A stretch of 64,000 bases of DNA from Brevundimonas goettingensis. GTDB taxonomy: Bacteria; Pseudomonadota; Alphaproteobacteria; Caulobacterales; Caulobacteraceae. Below, in pieces: positions 25,697 through 32,958 of the stretch (its first letter is position 1; each line of letters opens with the position of its first letter). The DNA is taken from contig NZ_CP062222.1 of assembly GCF_017487405.1 (NCBI RefSeq), positions 2,155,001 through 2,219,000 of the forward strand, read 5' to 3'. The position numbers and the translations under genes are program-made. The notes under the pieces are model-generated. The model ran no database searches, was not told the DNA's origin, and saw only the letters and a list, made by a program, of their open reading frames with translations.

Positions 25697-27647
25697 GTGT
25701 CCGAAGCCGTCATCCAGCGCCTGAAGATCTCCCGGGAGGGGGTCATTCTGATCAAGAGCTTCGAGGGCTTCCGCCCCCGGGCCATCCGCCGCGACGACGG
25801 CCAGTGGGTGATCGGCTATGGCCACACCCTGTCGGCCCGCGAGGGCGCGGTGGTCTCCGAGGCCGACGCCGAACTGCTGCTGCAATACGACCTGATCCCC
25901 GTCGCCAAGGCCGTCAATGAAGGCGTCGCCGCCGTTCTGAACCAGCACCAGTTCGACGCCCTGGCCAGCTTCGCCTTCTCGGTCGGCGTCGACCGCTTCC
26001 AGTCTTCCGACGTCCTGTCGCGCCTGAACGCCGGCTTCGCGGGCGAGGCCGCCGACGCCATGATCGGCTGGCCCGAGCCGGTCGTCGCCGAGACCGCCCT
26101 GCGCCGCCGCGCCGCCGAGCGCGCCCTCTTCGTCGCCAATCCGGGCTCCCCGGTCGCCCTGGCCGACCTGCTGGCCGCCCCGCTGCCGCCGCCCCTGGTC
26201 GCCACGCCCGCCCCGGTAGAGCCCCCGCCGCCGAGGTCTTCGCCGAAGCGCCCGTCACGACCACCTCCGCCGAGACCGAGGTTCCGTCCGAATACGTCGC
26301 GCCCGACCTCGATCTCACCCGGAATCTGGCCGAGAGCGCGCGCCACGCCGCGGTCGCCTCCCTGCTGGCCGATCCCGCCCCCGTCCTGCGACAGCCGGAG
26401 CCCGAGCCGGAAGCTGAGGTCGAAGCCGAGGCCGAGGTCGCGCAGATCGAATCCCCGCGATCAAGGTCCCCGCCGAGGCGCCCGTCGCCGAAGAGGCTGC
26501 GGTCGCGGAAGCGCTCGCCGTAGAGCCCGAAGTCGCGACGCCCGAGGCTGTCGAAGCCGCACCCGAAGCGCCCGCGCCCGCCCCGGCCGCCGGCTTCGCC
26601 GCCAGCCTCCCGATGCAGCGCTATTCGGCCTATTCGGGAGCCATCGTCGGCCCCCTGCCCGGCGCGATCCGCTCGCCGATCGCCAACGCCTTCCGCCCGG
26701 CCCTGGCCGAACCGGCTCCGGCGGTTGAGCCCGTCGCGCAGCCCCAGGCCAATCCGTTCGCCGCCCCTCCGGTCGAGGCCGCTCCCACGGACGTCGCGGC
26801 CGAGGCCGTGTCTGCCGAAGCCCCCATCGAGGCGGTGACCGAGGTTGTGGCCGAAGCCCCGACGGAGGCCCGGATCGAGACGCCCGTCGAGCCGGTGCCC
26901 GAGCCCGCGCCCACACCCGCGCCCTGGTATGTCGGCGAACCCGCGCCGACGGCGCCCGTCGCGCCCAGCCCCGTCGCGCCCAACCCCTTCGCGGCCTCTC
27001 CCTTCCCGGAGGCGCCCGCCCCTTCTGGCACCGCCCCGGTCGCGGCGGTAATCGAGGCCGAGCCCAATCCGTTCGCCCTCGTCGCGCCTCCGGCCCCTAC
27101 CCAACCCGAGCCGTCGCCGTTCACGGCGCCCGCTGAGCCGGCGCTGGAAATGCCTGTCTTCGGCGCCCCTTCCGCTCAACCGGCCCCGACGGCCGAGCCC
27201 TGGTCCGCCGCCATCAGCGCGACCAGCCAGCCGCGCACCGACGGCGAGCTTCTGGTCCTCAACGGCGCGCCCGAAGCGGAGGTCTTCGCCTCGCCGCGTC
27301 TGGTCTGGCCCCATGGCGAGCAAGCGGGCGACGACGCCCCGGCCCTGTTCGAGGATGACGGCTCCCTGCGTCTGGCGCCCGGCAACATCCTGCGTCACGA
27401 GGTCGTTGAAGAGACGCCCCCGGCCCGGATTCCCTGGGGCGAACTGGCGGCCTACGGCGTCATGGGCGGCTTCGGCCTGGTGTCGTTCGGCATGTCCATG
27501 GCCGCCTTCCGCCGCGCCGCGGGCGAAGGCTCGGGCGGCGACGGCACCGTCCTGATCGCCGTGGTTCTGGCCGTGGTCGGCGCCGCCTGCGTGGGCGTAT
27601 CGGCCTATAATCTGTACCGCCGCTGGGGCCGCGCGGAAGAGGAATAG
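25697..27647 (+). pseudogene. GH24 lysozyme-domain protein with long Pro/Ala/Glu linker and C-terminal membrane helices, broken by two frameshifts
   Basis: The GTG at 25697 begins a T4-type lysozyme domain (about residues 1-155): ILIKSFEGFRPRAIRRDDGQ WVIGYGH, with the catalytic Glu in SFEGF and Asp in RRDDG. The reading frame shifts twice, near 26222-26232 and near 26450; each is repaired by one extra base (in a C-run and in ATCGAATCC). Restored, it is one protein of about 650 residues: lysozyme, a 350-residue Ala/Pro/Glu-rich linker, a globular tail and two membrane helices (near WGELAAYGVMGGFGLVSFGM and VLIAVVLAVVGAACVGVSAY). As given, the N-terminal frame runs to 26728 and the C-terminal frame from 26613 to 27647. 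Either a decayed gene or sequence errors. Likely role: cell-wall cleavage anchored to the membrane. Confidence 0.8.
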
Positions 27648-27724
27648 CCGAACCGTCGGCTTCCGGTCGCAGGAACAGTTTCCGCCCGGGGGCCGTTGCC
27701 CCTCCTCGAACGAGGAGCTTCTCC

Positions 27725-27913
27725 ATGCCCGCCAAATCCGCCGCCCAGCAGAAGGCCGCCGGCGCCGCCCTGTCGGCCAAGCGCGGCGAGACGCCGAAAT
27801 CGAAGCTCAAGGGCGCCTCGAAGTCGATGGCCGAGTCCATGACCGAGAAACAGCTCGAGGACTTCGCCCACACCAAACGCAAGGGCAAACCCGAGCACGT
27901 CGCGGACCGCTGA
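27725..27913 (+). CDS. DUF3008 family small protein
   Basis: 62 residues, highly charged. Matches the DUF3008 pattern: MPAKSAAQQKAAGAALSAKR, then KLKGASKSMAESMTEKQLED and FAHTKRKGKPEHV. AGGAGC lies upstream of the ATG. Function unknown; such proteins are short, basic and soluble. Starts 77 bases after the lysozyme-type gene. Confidence 0.9.
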   Translation: MPAKSAAQQKAAGAALSAKRGETPKSKLKGASKSMAESMTEKQLEDFAHTKRKGKPEHVADR

Positions 27914-28030
27914 AGCCGACCCGCGTTCCGCAACCTGAAATCGCTGTAACACTCTGTGTCAGCGCTGGCGCTGGGGTCCGGCGCCGACTACATCACCCCG
28001 GGGCCGCATTGGGCCGATGATCGGCCGCCG

Positions 28031-28711
28031 ATGTCTCTGGTTCACGCCTCTCCCGACAGCCAGCGCACCTTTTCCCAGGTGCTGGAGGACCTCGGGGTCG
28101 CGGAGGGCCCGACCCTGACGCTGCGCGAGGTGGTCGAGGCCTTCGGCGACCGGGGTCTGGGCGCCCTGATCCTGGTTCTGTCGCTGATGGCCCTCTTCCC
28201 CTGGCCCCCGGGCGGCAAGGCGGTCTTCGCCATGCCCATCATACTTCTGGCGACCGAACTGACCTTCCAGCGCAATGAGGTCTGGCTGCCGCGCTGGGCC
28301 CTGCGCGTCTCCGTCAGCCGCGCCGCCTACCGCACCGCCGTCTCCAAGGTCATCGGTCCGATCCGCCGCGTCGAGAACCTGACCCGGCCGCGTCTCAGCT
28401 TCCTGACCGGAGCGGTCAGCGAGGTCCTGATGGGGATTACCTGCGTCCTGCTGGCCCTGGTTATGGCGCTCCCCATCCCGTTCGGCGACATGCTGCCGGG
28501 CATCGGCCTGGTCTTCTTCGCCCTGGGCGTGATGCAGAAGGACGGGGCCGCCGTACTCGTGGGCGTGCTCGGATCCCTGACGACCGTCGCCTATCTGCTG
28601 CTGATCTGGCGCACCGCCATCGAGGCCGCCCACCACGCCGCCAGCTGGCTGGCCCACATCGCCGGCTGGTTCGCTCACATCCCCGGCTGGTTCGCGGGCC
28701 TGCTGGGGTAG
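28031..28711 (+). CDS. ExoD family membrane protein
   Basis: 226 residues from ATG 28031 (a GTG at 27956 would add 25). The family core is FGDRGLGALILVLSLMALFPWPPGGKAVF, then LLATELTFQRNEVWLPRWAL, LTRPRLSFLTGAVSEVLMGI and a long hydrophobic stretch with PIPFGDMLPGIGLVFFALGV. Four or five membrane helices are visible. Named after Rhizobium exoD, linked to exopolysaccharide and symbiosis, but the biochemical role is not known. The C-terminus has a repeated Trp motif (WLAHIAGWFAHIPGWFAG). Confidence 0.88.
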   Translation: MSLVHASPDSQRTFSQVLEDLGVAEGPTLTLREVVEAFGDRGLGALILVLSLMALFPWPPGGKAVFAMPIILLATELTFQRNEVWLPRWALRVSVSRAAYRTAVSKVIGPIRRVENLTRPRLSFLTGAVSEVLMGITCVLLALVMALPIPFGDMLPGIGLVFFALGVMQKDGAAVLVGVLGSLTTVAYLLLIWRTAIEAAHHAASWLAHIAGWFAHIPGWFAGLLG

Positions 28712-28748
28712 GCGCCCGGCCTCCCACACCGCCCACCCTCCTACCACC

Positions 28749-28829
28749 GCTCAAGCAGCGCGGGCCGAGCGGTAGCGCCCGAAAGCGGCGCTCAAGCAGC
28801 GAGCCGCCGCGCGGCGAGCGGTAGCGCCC
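28749..28829. repeat. tandem pair of a GCTCAAGCAGC repeat unit (first locus)
   Basis: Two units, 28749-28780 and 28790-28829, each starting GCTCAAGCAGCG and ending GAGCGGTAGCGCCC. The second contains the palindrome CGCCGCGCGGCG. The same paired unit recurs at 30828-30917. Confidence 0.8.
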
Positions 28830-28830
28830 A

Positions 28831-28866
28831 AAACAAAAAGGGCCGCCGGATTGCTCCGACGGCCCT
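28831..28866 (-). terminator. Rho-independent terminator of a short minus-strand unit
   Basis: On minus, GGGCCGTCGG and CCGGCGGCCC form a 10-bp stem with loop AGCAAT, followed by TTTTTGTTTT. The nearest upstream coding capacity is the 21-codon frame at 28953-29018. Confidence 0.88.
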
Positions 28867-28952
28867 CATTGTCTGACCGCGTACGGCCTGACCAGAAACC
28901 AGTCTGTCTTCTGCGCTCAACCGTCCCGAAGGCCGTCAGCGCGCAAAGGAGT

Positions 28953-29018
28953 TCAGACCCGGACCTCGTGGGAGGACCAAGCTTCGGTCACCGTACGGGT
29001 TTGGGACAATGAGATCAC
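28953..29018 (-). CDS. candidate 21-residue small protein or leader peptide with an extended ribosome-binding site
   Basis: GTG at 29018 to TGA at 28953, coding 21 residues (MISLSQTRTVTEAWSS and five more). Seven bases before the GTG is AAAGGAGGTGATC (29021-29034), a full-length complement to the 3' end of 16S rRNA, far stronger than any other site in this window. A candidate promoter (TTGACG, 17 bases, CACATT at 29056-29084) precedes it and a strong terminator ends the unit about 90 bases after the stop. The 3' untranslated part is rich in inverted repeats. It may be a small protein, a leader peptide without a downstream gene, or a dual-function small RNA. Confidence 0.5.
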   Translation of the reverse strand: MISLSQTRTVTEAWSSHEVRV

Positions 29019-29055
29019 TTGATCACCTCCTTTCGACTGTTCAAACAGGACCTTG

Positions 29056-29084
29056 AATGTGGGACTCGTTTGACCCAACGTCAA
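29056..29084 (-). promoter_or_regulatory. candidate sigma-70-type promoter for the 21-codon unit
   Basis: On minus, TTGACG at 29084-29079, a 17-base spacer and CACATT at 29061-29056. The -35 is good, the -10 weak. The position, just before the extended ribosome-binding site, gives a short leader. Confidence 0.35.
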
Positions 29085-29113
29085 TCTCGCGGTTGAGGGG
29101 ATTTCCGCCGCCC

Positions 29114-29713
29114 TCAGAGTCCAAGTGGATGGTCTGAAAGCCAGCCAGGGTGGCGGCTTCTAAGAAGTTCGACGGCCTCCGGGCCGGAGAGGAACAAATC
29201 GATACCGCCATCATAGGGCGCGAAGATTGCGCCATCGGTTCCCATCCAGAGCGTGGAGCCCGCCTTCTCGTCGGCAATCGAAATGAGTAAGTGATCGAAC
29301 TGGCCTGGCGACCAGTCAGTCGGTGCGGCGTGCACGCGCCACGGGCGGTCGGGTTCACCGCCCGGATCGTCCTCGTCCGCGCCATCTTCCTCAAGAAACT
29401 CGAACGCGTATTCGAGTCCATACTCGCGGGTCGCCCAAAACGGGTCGTGCTGATCCGCCCAATCGACTTCCCCGGGAAGCGTCGTCCAATGCGTCTGGAC
29501 TAACCAGCATGGCCCGACGTTAAGGACCTCGGTGGCAAGGGCATTCTGACGAGCCAGAAGGATCGCGCGTTCCTCGTCGGTGTCGGCGTATCGCTTTGAT
29601 TGCGGTAATGAATGAAACCGGATCCAGTTCGGAACTCCCTCATTTCGCAACATCCATCCCATGGGCCGACGCGCTGCGTGGAAATGCTTCCAAGCCTGTT
29701 TGAAAGGTTCCAT
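29114..29713 (-). CDS. unrecognised cytosolic protein
   Basis: 199 residues, ATG at 29713, no signal peptide or membrane segment. It contains WIRFHSLPQSKRYADTDEER followed by LLARQNALATEVLN, an acidic stretch (FLEEDGADEDDPGGEPD) and a C-terminal module with MGTDGAIFAPYDGGIDLFLS. The HSLPxSKRYA motif reminds me of a family of small bacterial proteins of unknown function (DUF3885-like), but I am not sure. Codon use is less GC-biased than that of neighbours, which suggests recent acquisition. No partner gene suggests a role; an immunity-type protein is one possibility. Confidence 0.65.
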   Translation of the reverse strand: MEPFKQAWKHFHAARRPMGWMLRNEGVPNWIRFHSLPQSKRYADTDEERAILLARQNALATEVLNVGPCWLVQTHWTTLPGEVDWADQHDPFWATREYGLEYAFEFLEEDGADEDDPGGEPDRPWRVHAAPTDWSPGQFDHLLISIADEKAGSTLWMGTDGAIFAPYDGGIDLFLSGPEAVELLRSRHPGWLSDHPLGL

Positions 29714-29871
29714 TCAGCAAGCGTAGCTGGAAGTCTGGCCGGAAGCGAGTTCACGTGCGCAACGTGTGTCTTGCTTCCTTTCGCTGCTAACAGGGAAGAT
29801 GAAGGTGGGACTCGATCAGGCGGTCGTCAATGGGGCGGATGTTCGTTGACTTCCCACTGCGGCCGCGCGGT

Positions 29872-30360
29872 CTACCGCGAGCGATACGGTGAGGGACCGG
29901 TGTATTCCACCAGCACGGCGCTGGGCGGATCGACTCTGCCGTCGCTGAAGGCGACGGTGCGAGTCGGCAGGCGCCAGACGCACATCCCCAAAAAGCAGTC
30001 GGGCGGTTCCGGGAGCTCCGCCTGCATCCTCTCCAGGACGGTTCTGTTGGACAGCTCTGTCAGATCCTTGGGCTCAATCCATAGGCGCACCGTGTTGAGC
30101 TGGTCAGCCTCAAAATAGAACTCGGCCCGACCACGATGGCCGAAGACGTCCTGATCCGGAATCGAGACCAGGAGCTTGCCGAAACTCGTTGTCTTCACTG
30201 GATCGGACGCGGCGAGCGCGGTTGGGAATATCCGCAACACCTCGCGTGTCGACATGCCCGCGGTCGCGCCGCTCCACAACTCCTGGGCCTGCACCGCCCC
30301 CGCCATGAGACCAAGACCGATGACCAACCCAAAGGTCGCGAGTCCTTTCGCAGCCTTCAT
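29872..30360 (-). CDS. exported protein of unknown function
   Basis: 162 residues with a clear signal peptide (GLATFGLVIGLGLMAGAVQAQE). The mature part begins LWSGATAGMSTREVLRIFPT, a pattern that recalls small periplasmic proteins with a first helix followed by strands, and has two Cys in DCFLGMCVWRLPTR likely to pair. It ends in VLVEYTGPSPYRSR. Family not recognised. Base composition is lower in GC than the flanks. It is separated from its neighbours by 158 and more than 170 bases and looks monocistronic. Confidence 0.75.
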   Translation of the reverse strand: MKAAKGLATFGLVIGLGLMAGAVQAQELWSGATAGMSTREVLRIFPTALAASDPVKTTSFGKLLVSIPDQDVFGHRGRAEFYFEADQLNTVRLWIEPKDLTELSNRTVLERMQAELPEPPDCFLGMCVWRLPTRTVAFSDGRVDPPSAVLVEYTGPSPYRSR

Positions 30361-30532
30361 CAGATTCCCCCTTCGAACCGCCGGCTCTTCTTCGTATCCG
30401 GCGCCTTGTTCACCCTGCTCGACAATGGCCGGAGGTCCAAGTCCCGCTTCCGTCGACGGGGTTTGACCCGATGTCCCGCTGGGCCCTTTCGAACGACACT
30501 CTCACCTTGAAGGCAGAAGCGCGAGGCGTCCG

Positions 30533-30823
30533 GTGCGGACGGTTGCTCATCATCAAGGCTGGAGGTCCGAAGGCGGCGGCTATGCCCTGGCCCTCGTCCT
30601 CATCGCCCTCGCCGGCGTCGTCGTGGAGATGGCGACCGGCCCTCTGTTCTTCTGGTTCCTGCCGCGCCAGTGGCTGGGGATCCACGTCGTCCTGGCCGGC
30701 CTGTGGCTGATCGTCTGGGCCATCTCGACCCGGGCCCGACCCGTCCCCGGCTGGATCGCACTCATCACCCTCGGCGTCACCGTTCTCCCGGTTATCGGCT
30801 GGCTCGTCGTCGTCGGGGTCTGA
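30533..30823 (+). CDS. small membrane protein, unknown function
   Basis: 96 residues from a GTG at 30533 with GAGG upstream. Three hydrophobic segments (YALALVLIALAGVVVEMATG, IHVVLAGLWLIVWAIS and IALITLGVTVLPVIGWLVVV) are separated by short basic turns (FLPRQW, TRARPVPGW). No family recognised. The repeat pair at 30828 starts right after its stop. Confidence 0.6.
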   Translation: MRTVAHHQGWRSEGGGYALALVLIALAGVVVEMATGPLFFWFLPRQWLGIHVVLAGLWLIVWAISTRARPVPGWIALITLGVTVLPVIGWLVVVGV

Positions 30824-30827
30824 CCCC

Positions 30828-30917
30828 GCTCAAGCAGCAAGCGCCCGCGGCGCGAGCGATAGCGGCAAAAGACCCCGCTCAAGCAGCGAGCCGCCGCGCG
30901 GCGAGCGATAGCGGCGG
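30828..30917. repeat. tandem pair of a GCTCAAGCAGC repeat unit (second locus)
   Basis: Units begin at 30828 and 30877 (period 49). The second, GCTCAAGCAGCGAGCCGCCG followed by CGCGGCGAGCGATAGCGGC, is almost identical to the second unit at 28790. Both loci sit directly behind a plus-strand gene and in front of a minus-strand terminator. Confidence 0.8.
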
Positions 30918-30938
30918 GCGCCTAGCGCCCTCCCCTTC

Positions 30939-30978
30939 AAAAAAGGAAGCGCCGGAGAGGTTTCCCCCTCCGGCGCTT
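30939..30978 (-). terminator. Rho-independent terminator of the flagellin gene
   Basis: On minus, AAGCGCCGGAG and CTCCGGCGCTT form an 11-bp stem followed by CCTTTTTTG, starting 16 bases after the flagellin stop. Confidence 0.92.
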
Positions 30979-30994
30979 GATCCCTGAACGCGGC

Positions 30995-31825
30995 TTAGTT
31001 GCGGAAAAGAGACGTCAGCACGGACGTCGACTGGTTGGCGATGCTCAGCGCCTGCACCCCCAGCTGCTGCTTCGTCTGCAGAGCCTGGAGCGTAGCGCTT
31101 TCCTTCGCCAGATCGGCGTCGACCAGATTGCCCACCCCTGCTTCCAGCGCGTCCGACAGCTTGCCGACGAACGTGGAGTGGGTCGCAACCGCCTTCGACG
31201 CCGTACCCAGACGCGCCAGGGCGCCCGAGACCTTGTCGATGGAGGCCGACACCAGGGCCAGGGCCGAGGTGGCCTGGGTCGAGGTGCCGATGGTGGTCGT
31301 CGCGGTGACGGTGACGTTCGTGGACCCCAGCGCCAGGACTTCCGGCTTGACGGTCAGGGTCGCGGTGCCGGCCGCATTGGCCAGAGCCTGGAAACCTGTC
31401 GCGCCGGTCTTAATCAGGTTGATCCCGTTAAAATCGGAGTTGTTGGTGACCGTGGTGATCTGGTCGCGGATAGCCTTGAAGTCTTCGTTCAGCGCGCTTC
31501 TGGACGCCGTCGACAGCGACTTGTCAGTCGCCGCCAGTGCCTTCTCCTTCAGTTGGAGCAAGAGGTCAGAGACCGACTCGCCCGCAGCCAGCGAAACGTC
31601 GATCGCGGACGCGCCGCGGTCGAGCGAGGATTTCACCGCACCCAAAGCCCCGATATCGGCACGTTGGCCCTGAGCGATAGCCCAGATAGCCCCGTTGTCC
31701 TTGGCGCTGGCGACCTTCTTGCCCGTGTTGATGCGGGACTGCGTGGTCGTCAGCTGGGCGTTGGTCGCGTTCAGGTTTTGGAGCGCAATGAGCGCGCCGG
31801 GGTTCGTGTTGACCGAGTTGGCCAT
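30995..31825 (-). CDS. flagellin
   Basis: 276 residues, close to the short Caulobacter flagellins. ATG 31825 has AAGGA upstream. The N-terminal D0/D1 region NTNPGALIALQNLNATNAQL, with QSRINTGKKVASAKDNGAIW, and the C-terminal ADLAKESATLQALQTKQQLG then QALSIANQSTSVLTSLFRN are canonical; the central domain is short and Thr/Ala/Val-rich. Exported by the flagellar type III system and polymerised into the filament. No Cys. Regulation is unusually readable: a sigma-54 promoter, an IHF site and an enhancer-like site lie upstream, and two hairpins lie in the leader. flaF and flbT lie directly upstream in the same orientation. Confidence 0.95.
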   Translation of the reverse strand: MANSVNTNPGALIALQNLNATNAQLTTTQSRINTGKKVASAKDNGAIWAIAQGQRADIGALGAVKSSLDRGASAIDVSLAAGESVSDLLLQLKEKALAATDKSLSTASRSALNEDFKAIRDQITTVTNNSDFNGINLIKTGATGFQALANAAGTATLTVKPEVLALGSTNVTVTATTTIGTSTQATSALALVSASIDKVSGALARLGTASKAVATHSTFVGKLSDALEAGVGNLVDADLAKESATLQALQTKQQLGVQALSIANQSTSVLTSLFRN

Positions 31826-31857
31826 GGGGGTGTCCTTCCATTCTGGTCGGGGAGAAA

Positions 31858-31892
31858 ACGGCCTTCTGGCCGTCGAGCCGGTTCTTGGCTCG
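31858..31892 (-). promoter_or_regulatory. two consecutive hairpins forming the 5' end of the flagellin leader
   Basis: On minus, CGAGCC/GGCTCG (31892-31874) and then ACGGCC/GGCCGT (31873-31858) stand back to back. The predicted transcription start for the sigma-54 promoter is about 31892, so the mRNA would begin with the first hairpin. In Caulobacter, FlbT acts on the 5' leader of a flagellin mRNA to destabilise it; flbT is encoded 0.6 kb upstream here, so this is the likely target. Confidence 0.6.
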
Positions 31893-31900
31893 GAAGGGCA

Positions 31901-31920
31901 CACGCAAGACAAAGGCCAGA
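31901..31920 (-). promoter_or_regulatory. sigma-54 promoter of the flagellin gene
   Basis: On minus, TGGCCTTTGTCTTGC fits the -24/-12 consensus TGGCAC-N5-TTGC with GG and GC exactly ten bases apart (31917-31916 and 31905-31904). Start expected near 31892, giving a leader of about 67 bases. Confidence 0.75.
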
Positions 31921-31938
31921 CCGCGAGGGTCTGGCCTT
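31912..31938 (-). terminator. hairpin at the end of flbT-flaF, overlapping the flagellin promoter
   Basis: AAGGCCAGACC and GGTCTGGCCTT form an 11-bp stem. After the stem on minus comes TGTCTTG, only a weak T-run. Its 3' arm contains the TGGC of the -24 element, so terminator and promoter share bases. Confidence 0.65.
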
Positions 31939-31944
31939 GTGTAA

Positions 31945-31957
31945 AATCAAAGGTTTG
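31945..31957 (+). promoter_or_regulatory. IHF-binding consensus match upstream of flagellin
   Basis: AATCAAAGGTTTG matches WATCAANNNNTTR at every defined position. It lies about 60 bases upstream of the predicted start, between the promoter and the enhancer-like site, where a DNA bend is needed in sigma-54 flagellar promoters. Confidence 0.6.
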
Positions 31958-31998
31958 TTTCAGTCCTGTATGGTTAACCCGGCATGTTGCGCCGGGGA

Positions 31999-32017
31999 CC
32001 GGTCAGGATTTGCCGGG
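31999..32017 (-). promoter_or_regulatory. candidate FlbD (ftr-type) enhancer for flagellin
   Basis: On minus, CCCGGCAAATCCTGACCGG centred about 116 bases upstream of the predicted start. It has the CCCGGCAAA core and partial dyad that I recall for Caulobacter ftr enhancers bound by the sigma-54 activator FlbD. The consensus is from memory. Confidence 0.45.
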
Positions 32018-32043
32018 CGGAAAACGTCGCCCCCGAAACCGCC

Positions 32044-32406
32044 TCAGGCGGCCTGCTGCACGCCCTGGTTCAGGCCCTGCATGATAGAACGGTTGATGTC
32101 GATCAGGATCTCGAAATCGTCCTCGCCGCGCATCACGACGGAGGAGTGTTTGCCCACGAAGATGCTGATGGAGATGATCTGGGCGCGCAGGGCCATGGGC
32201 ATGGCGTTGCCCGGGTCGGCGCAGTCGGTGGCCAGGGTCGACCACAGCCGCCGGTTCCAGTCCAGGGCGTCGATACGCGTCGCGACGTCCGAAGGATCCG
32301 TCGCCGCGGCCTGCATCAGGGCCCGGGTCACCTGACCGAACAGGCGGTATTCCATTTCACGCGGGGATTCCGCCCGCGTGGCCGCCTGCTTGTACGCCTG
32401 AAGCAT
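32044..32406 (-). CDS. flaF: flagellar biosynthesis regulator FlaF
   Basis: 120 residues from ATG 32406; its A overlaps the flbT stop (TGATG). Family features: [52 protein letters not shown] and LPMALRAQ-like [20 protein letters not shown]. In Caulobacter FlaF is needed for flagellin synthesis and acts opposite to FlbT. The pair flbT-flaF next to flagellin is typical of alphaproteobacteria. Confidence 0.93.
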   Translation of the reverse strand: MLQAYKQAATRAESPREMEYRLFGQVTRALMQAAATDPSDVATRIDALDWNRRLWSTLATDCADPGNAMPMALRAQIISISIFVGKHSSVVMRGEDDFEILIDINRSIMQGLNQGVQQAA

Positions 32407-32798
32407 CACTCAACCTTTGTCACTTGGTCTTCGTAGTCCACCAGTTTCCGGGCGGACATCAGGGCCTTGTAGTACTCGCGGGCCATCACGTGCTTGGAGG
32501 CGTCGACGCAGTCCTGCATCGCCTCCGGATTGCGCGTGGCGCCCATGAACTCGGTCACCCGGCGAACGAACTCGTCATAGACCTTGGGGGCCGACGTCTC
32601 GTCCAGGTACATCATCATGACCGGGAAATAGATGCGTTTGGCGGGGGTGGTGACCTCCTCCAGCTGCATGATGTCCTTCTCGCGCAGCACCGAGGCCTTG
32701 TTCTGGAGGATCAGCACGCCGCGACGGTCGCCGTTCTGCACGACAGCCCCGTTCAGGACAAATTTCTCACCCGGCTTCAGCGACAGTTTCAAAGGCAT
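32406..32798 (-). CDS. flbT: flagellar biosynthesis repressor FlbT
   Basis: 130 residues from ATG 32798. Signature: [56 protein letters not shown] and the C-terminal [15 protein letters not shown]. FlbT is a post-transcriptional regulator that binds flagellin mRNA and promotes its decay until the hook is complete. It is the first gene of flbT-flaF; a promoter should be in the 160 bases shared with the divergent glycosyltransferase gene. Confidence 0.95.
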   Translation of the reverse strand: MPLKLSLKPGEKFVLNGAVVQNGDRRGVLILQNKASVLREKDIMQLEEVTTPAKRIYFPVMMMYLDETSAPKVYDEFVRRVTEFMGATRNPEAMQDCVDASKHVMAREYYKALMSARKLVDYEDQVTKVE

Positions 32799-32958
32799 CC
32801 GGCAGGTCCCCAATCTCACCCGCGCGTCTTCCGTAACGCACCGGGGCGAACGCAGATTAAACGGGCGTGGTTAACCATCCCTTGTGAGGCTTGCGGCCAA
32901 TCTACGTACCGAGGGCGATTTCAGGCCCGAAGAACCCAAACGCAGCGCACGATTTTTC

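Noticed and set aside
29021..29034. Plus-strand GATCACCTCCTTTC as a 16S rRNA 3' fragment or Cuckoo-type small RNA
   Set aside because: The terminator polarity and the seven-base spacing to a GTG fit a minus-strand ribosome site better; no other rRNA sequence is present.
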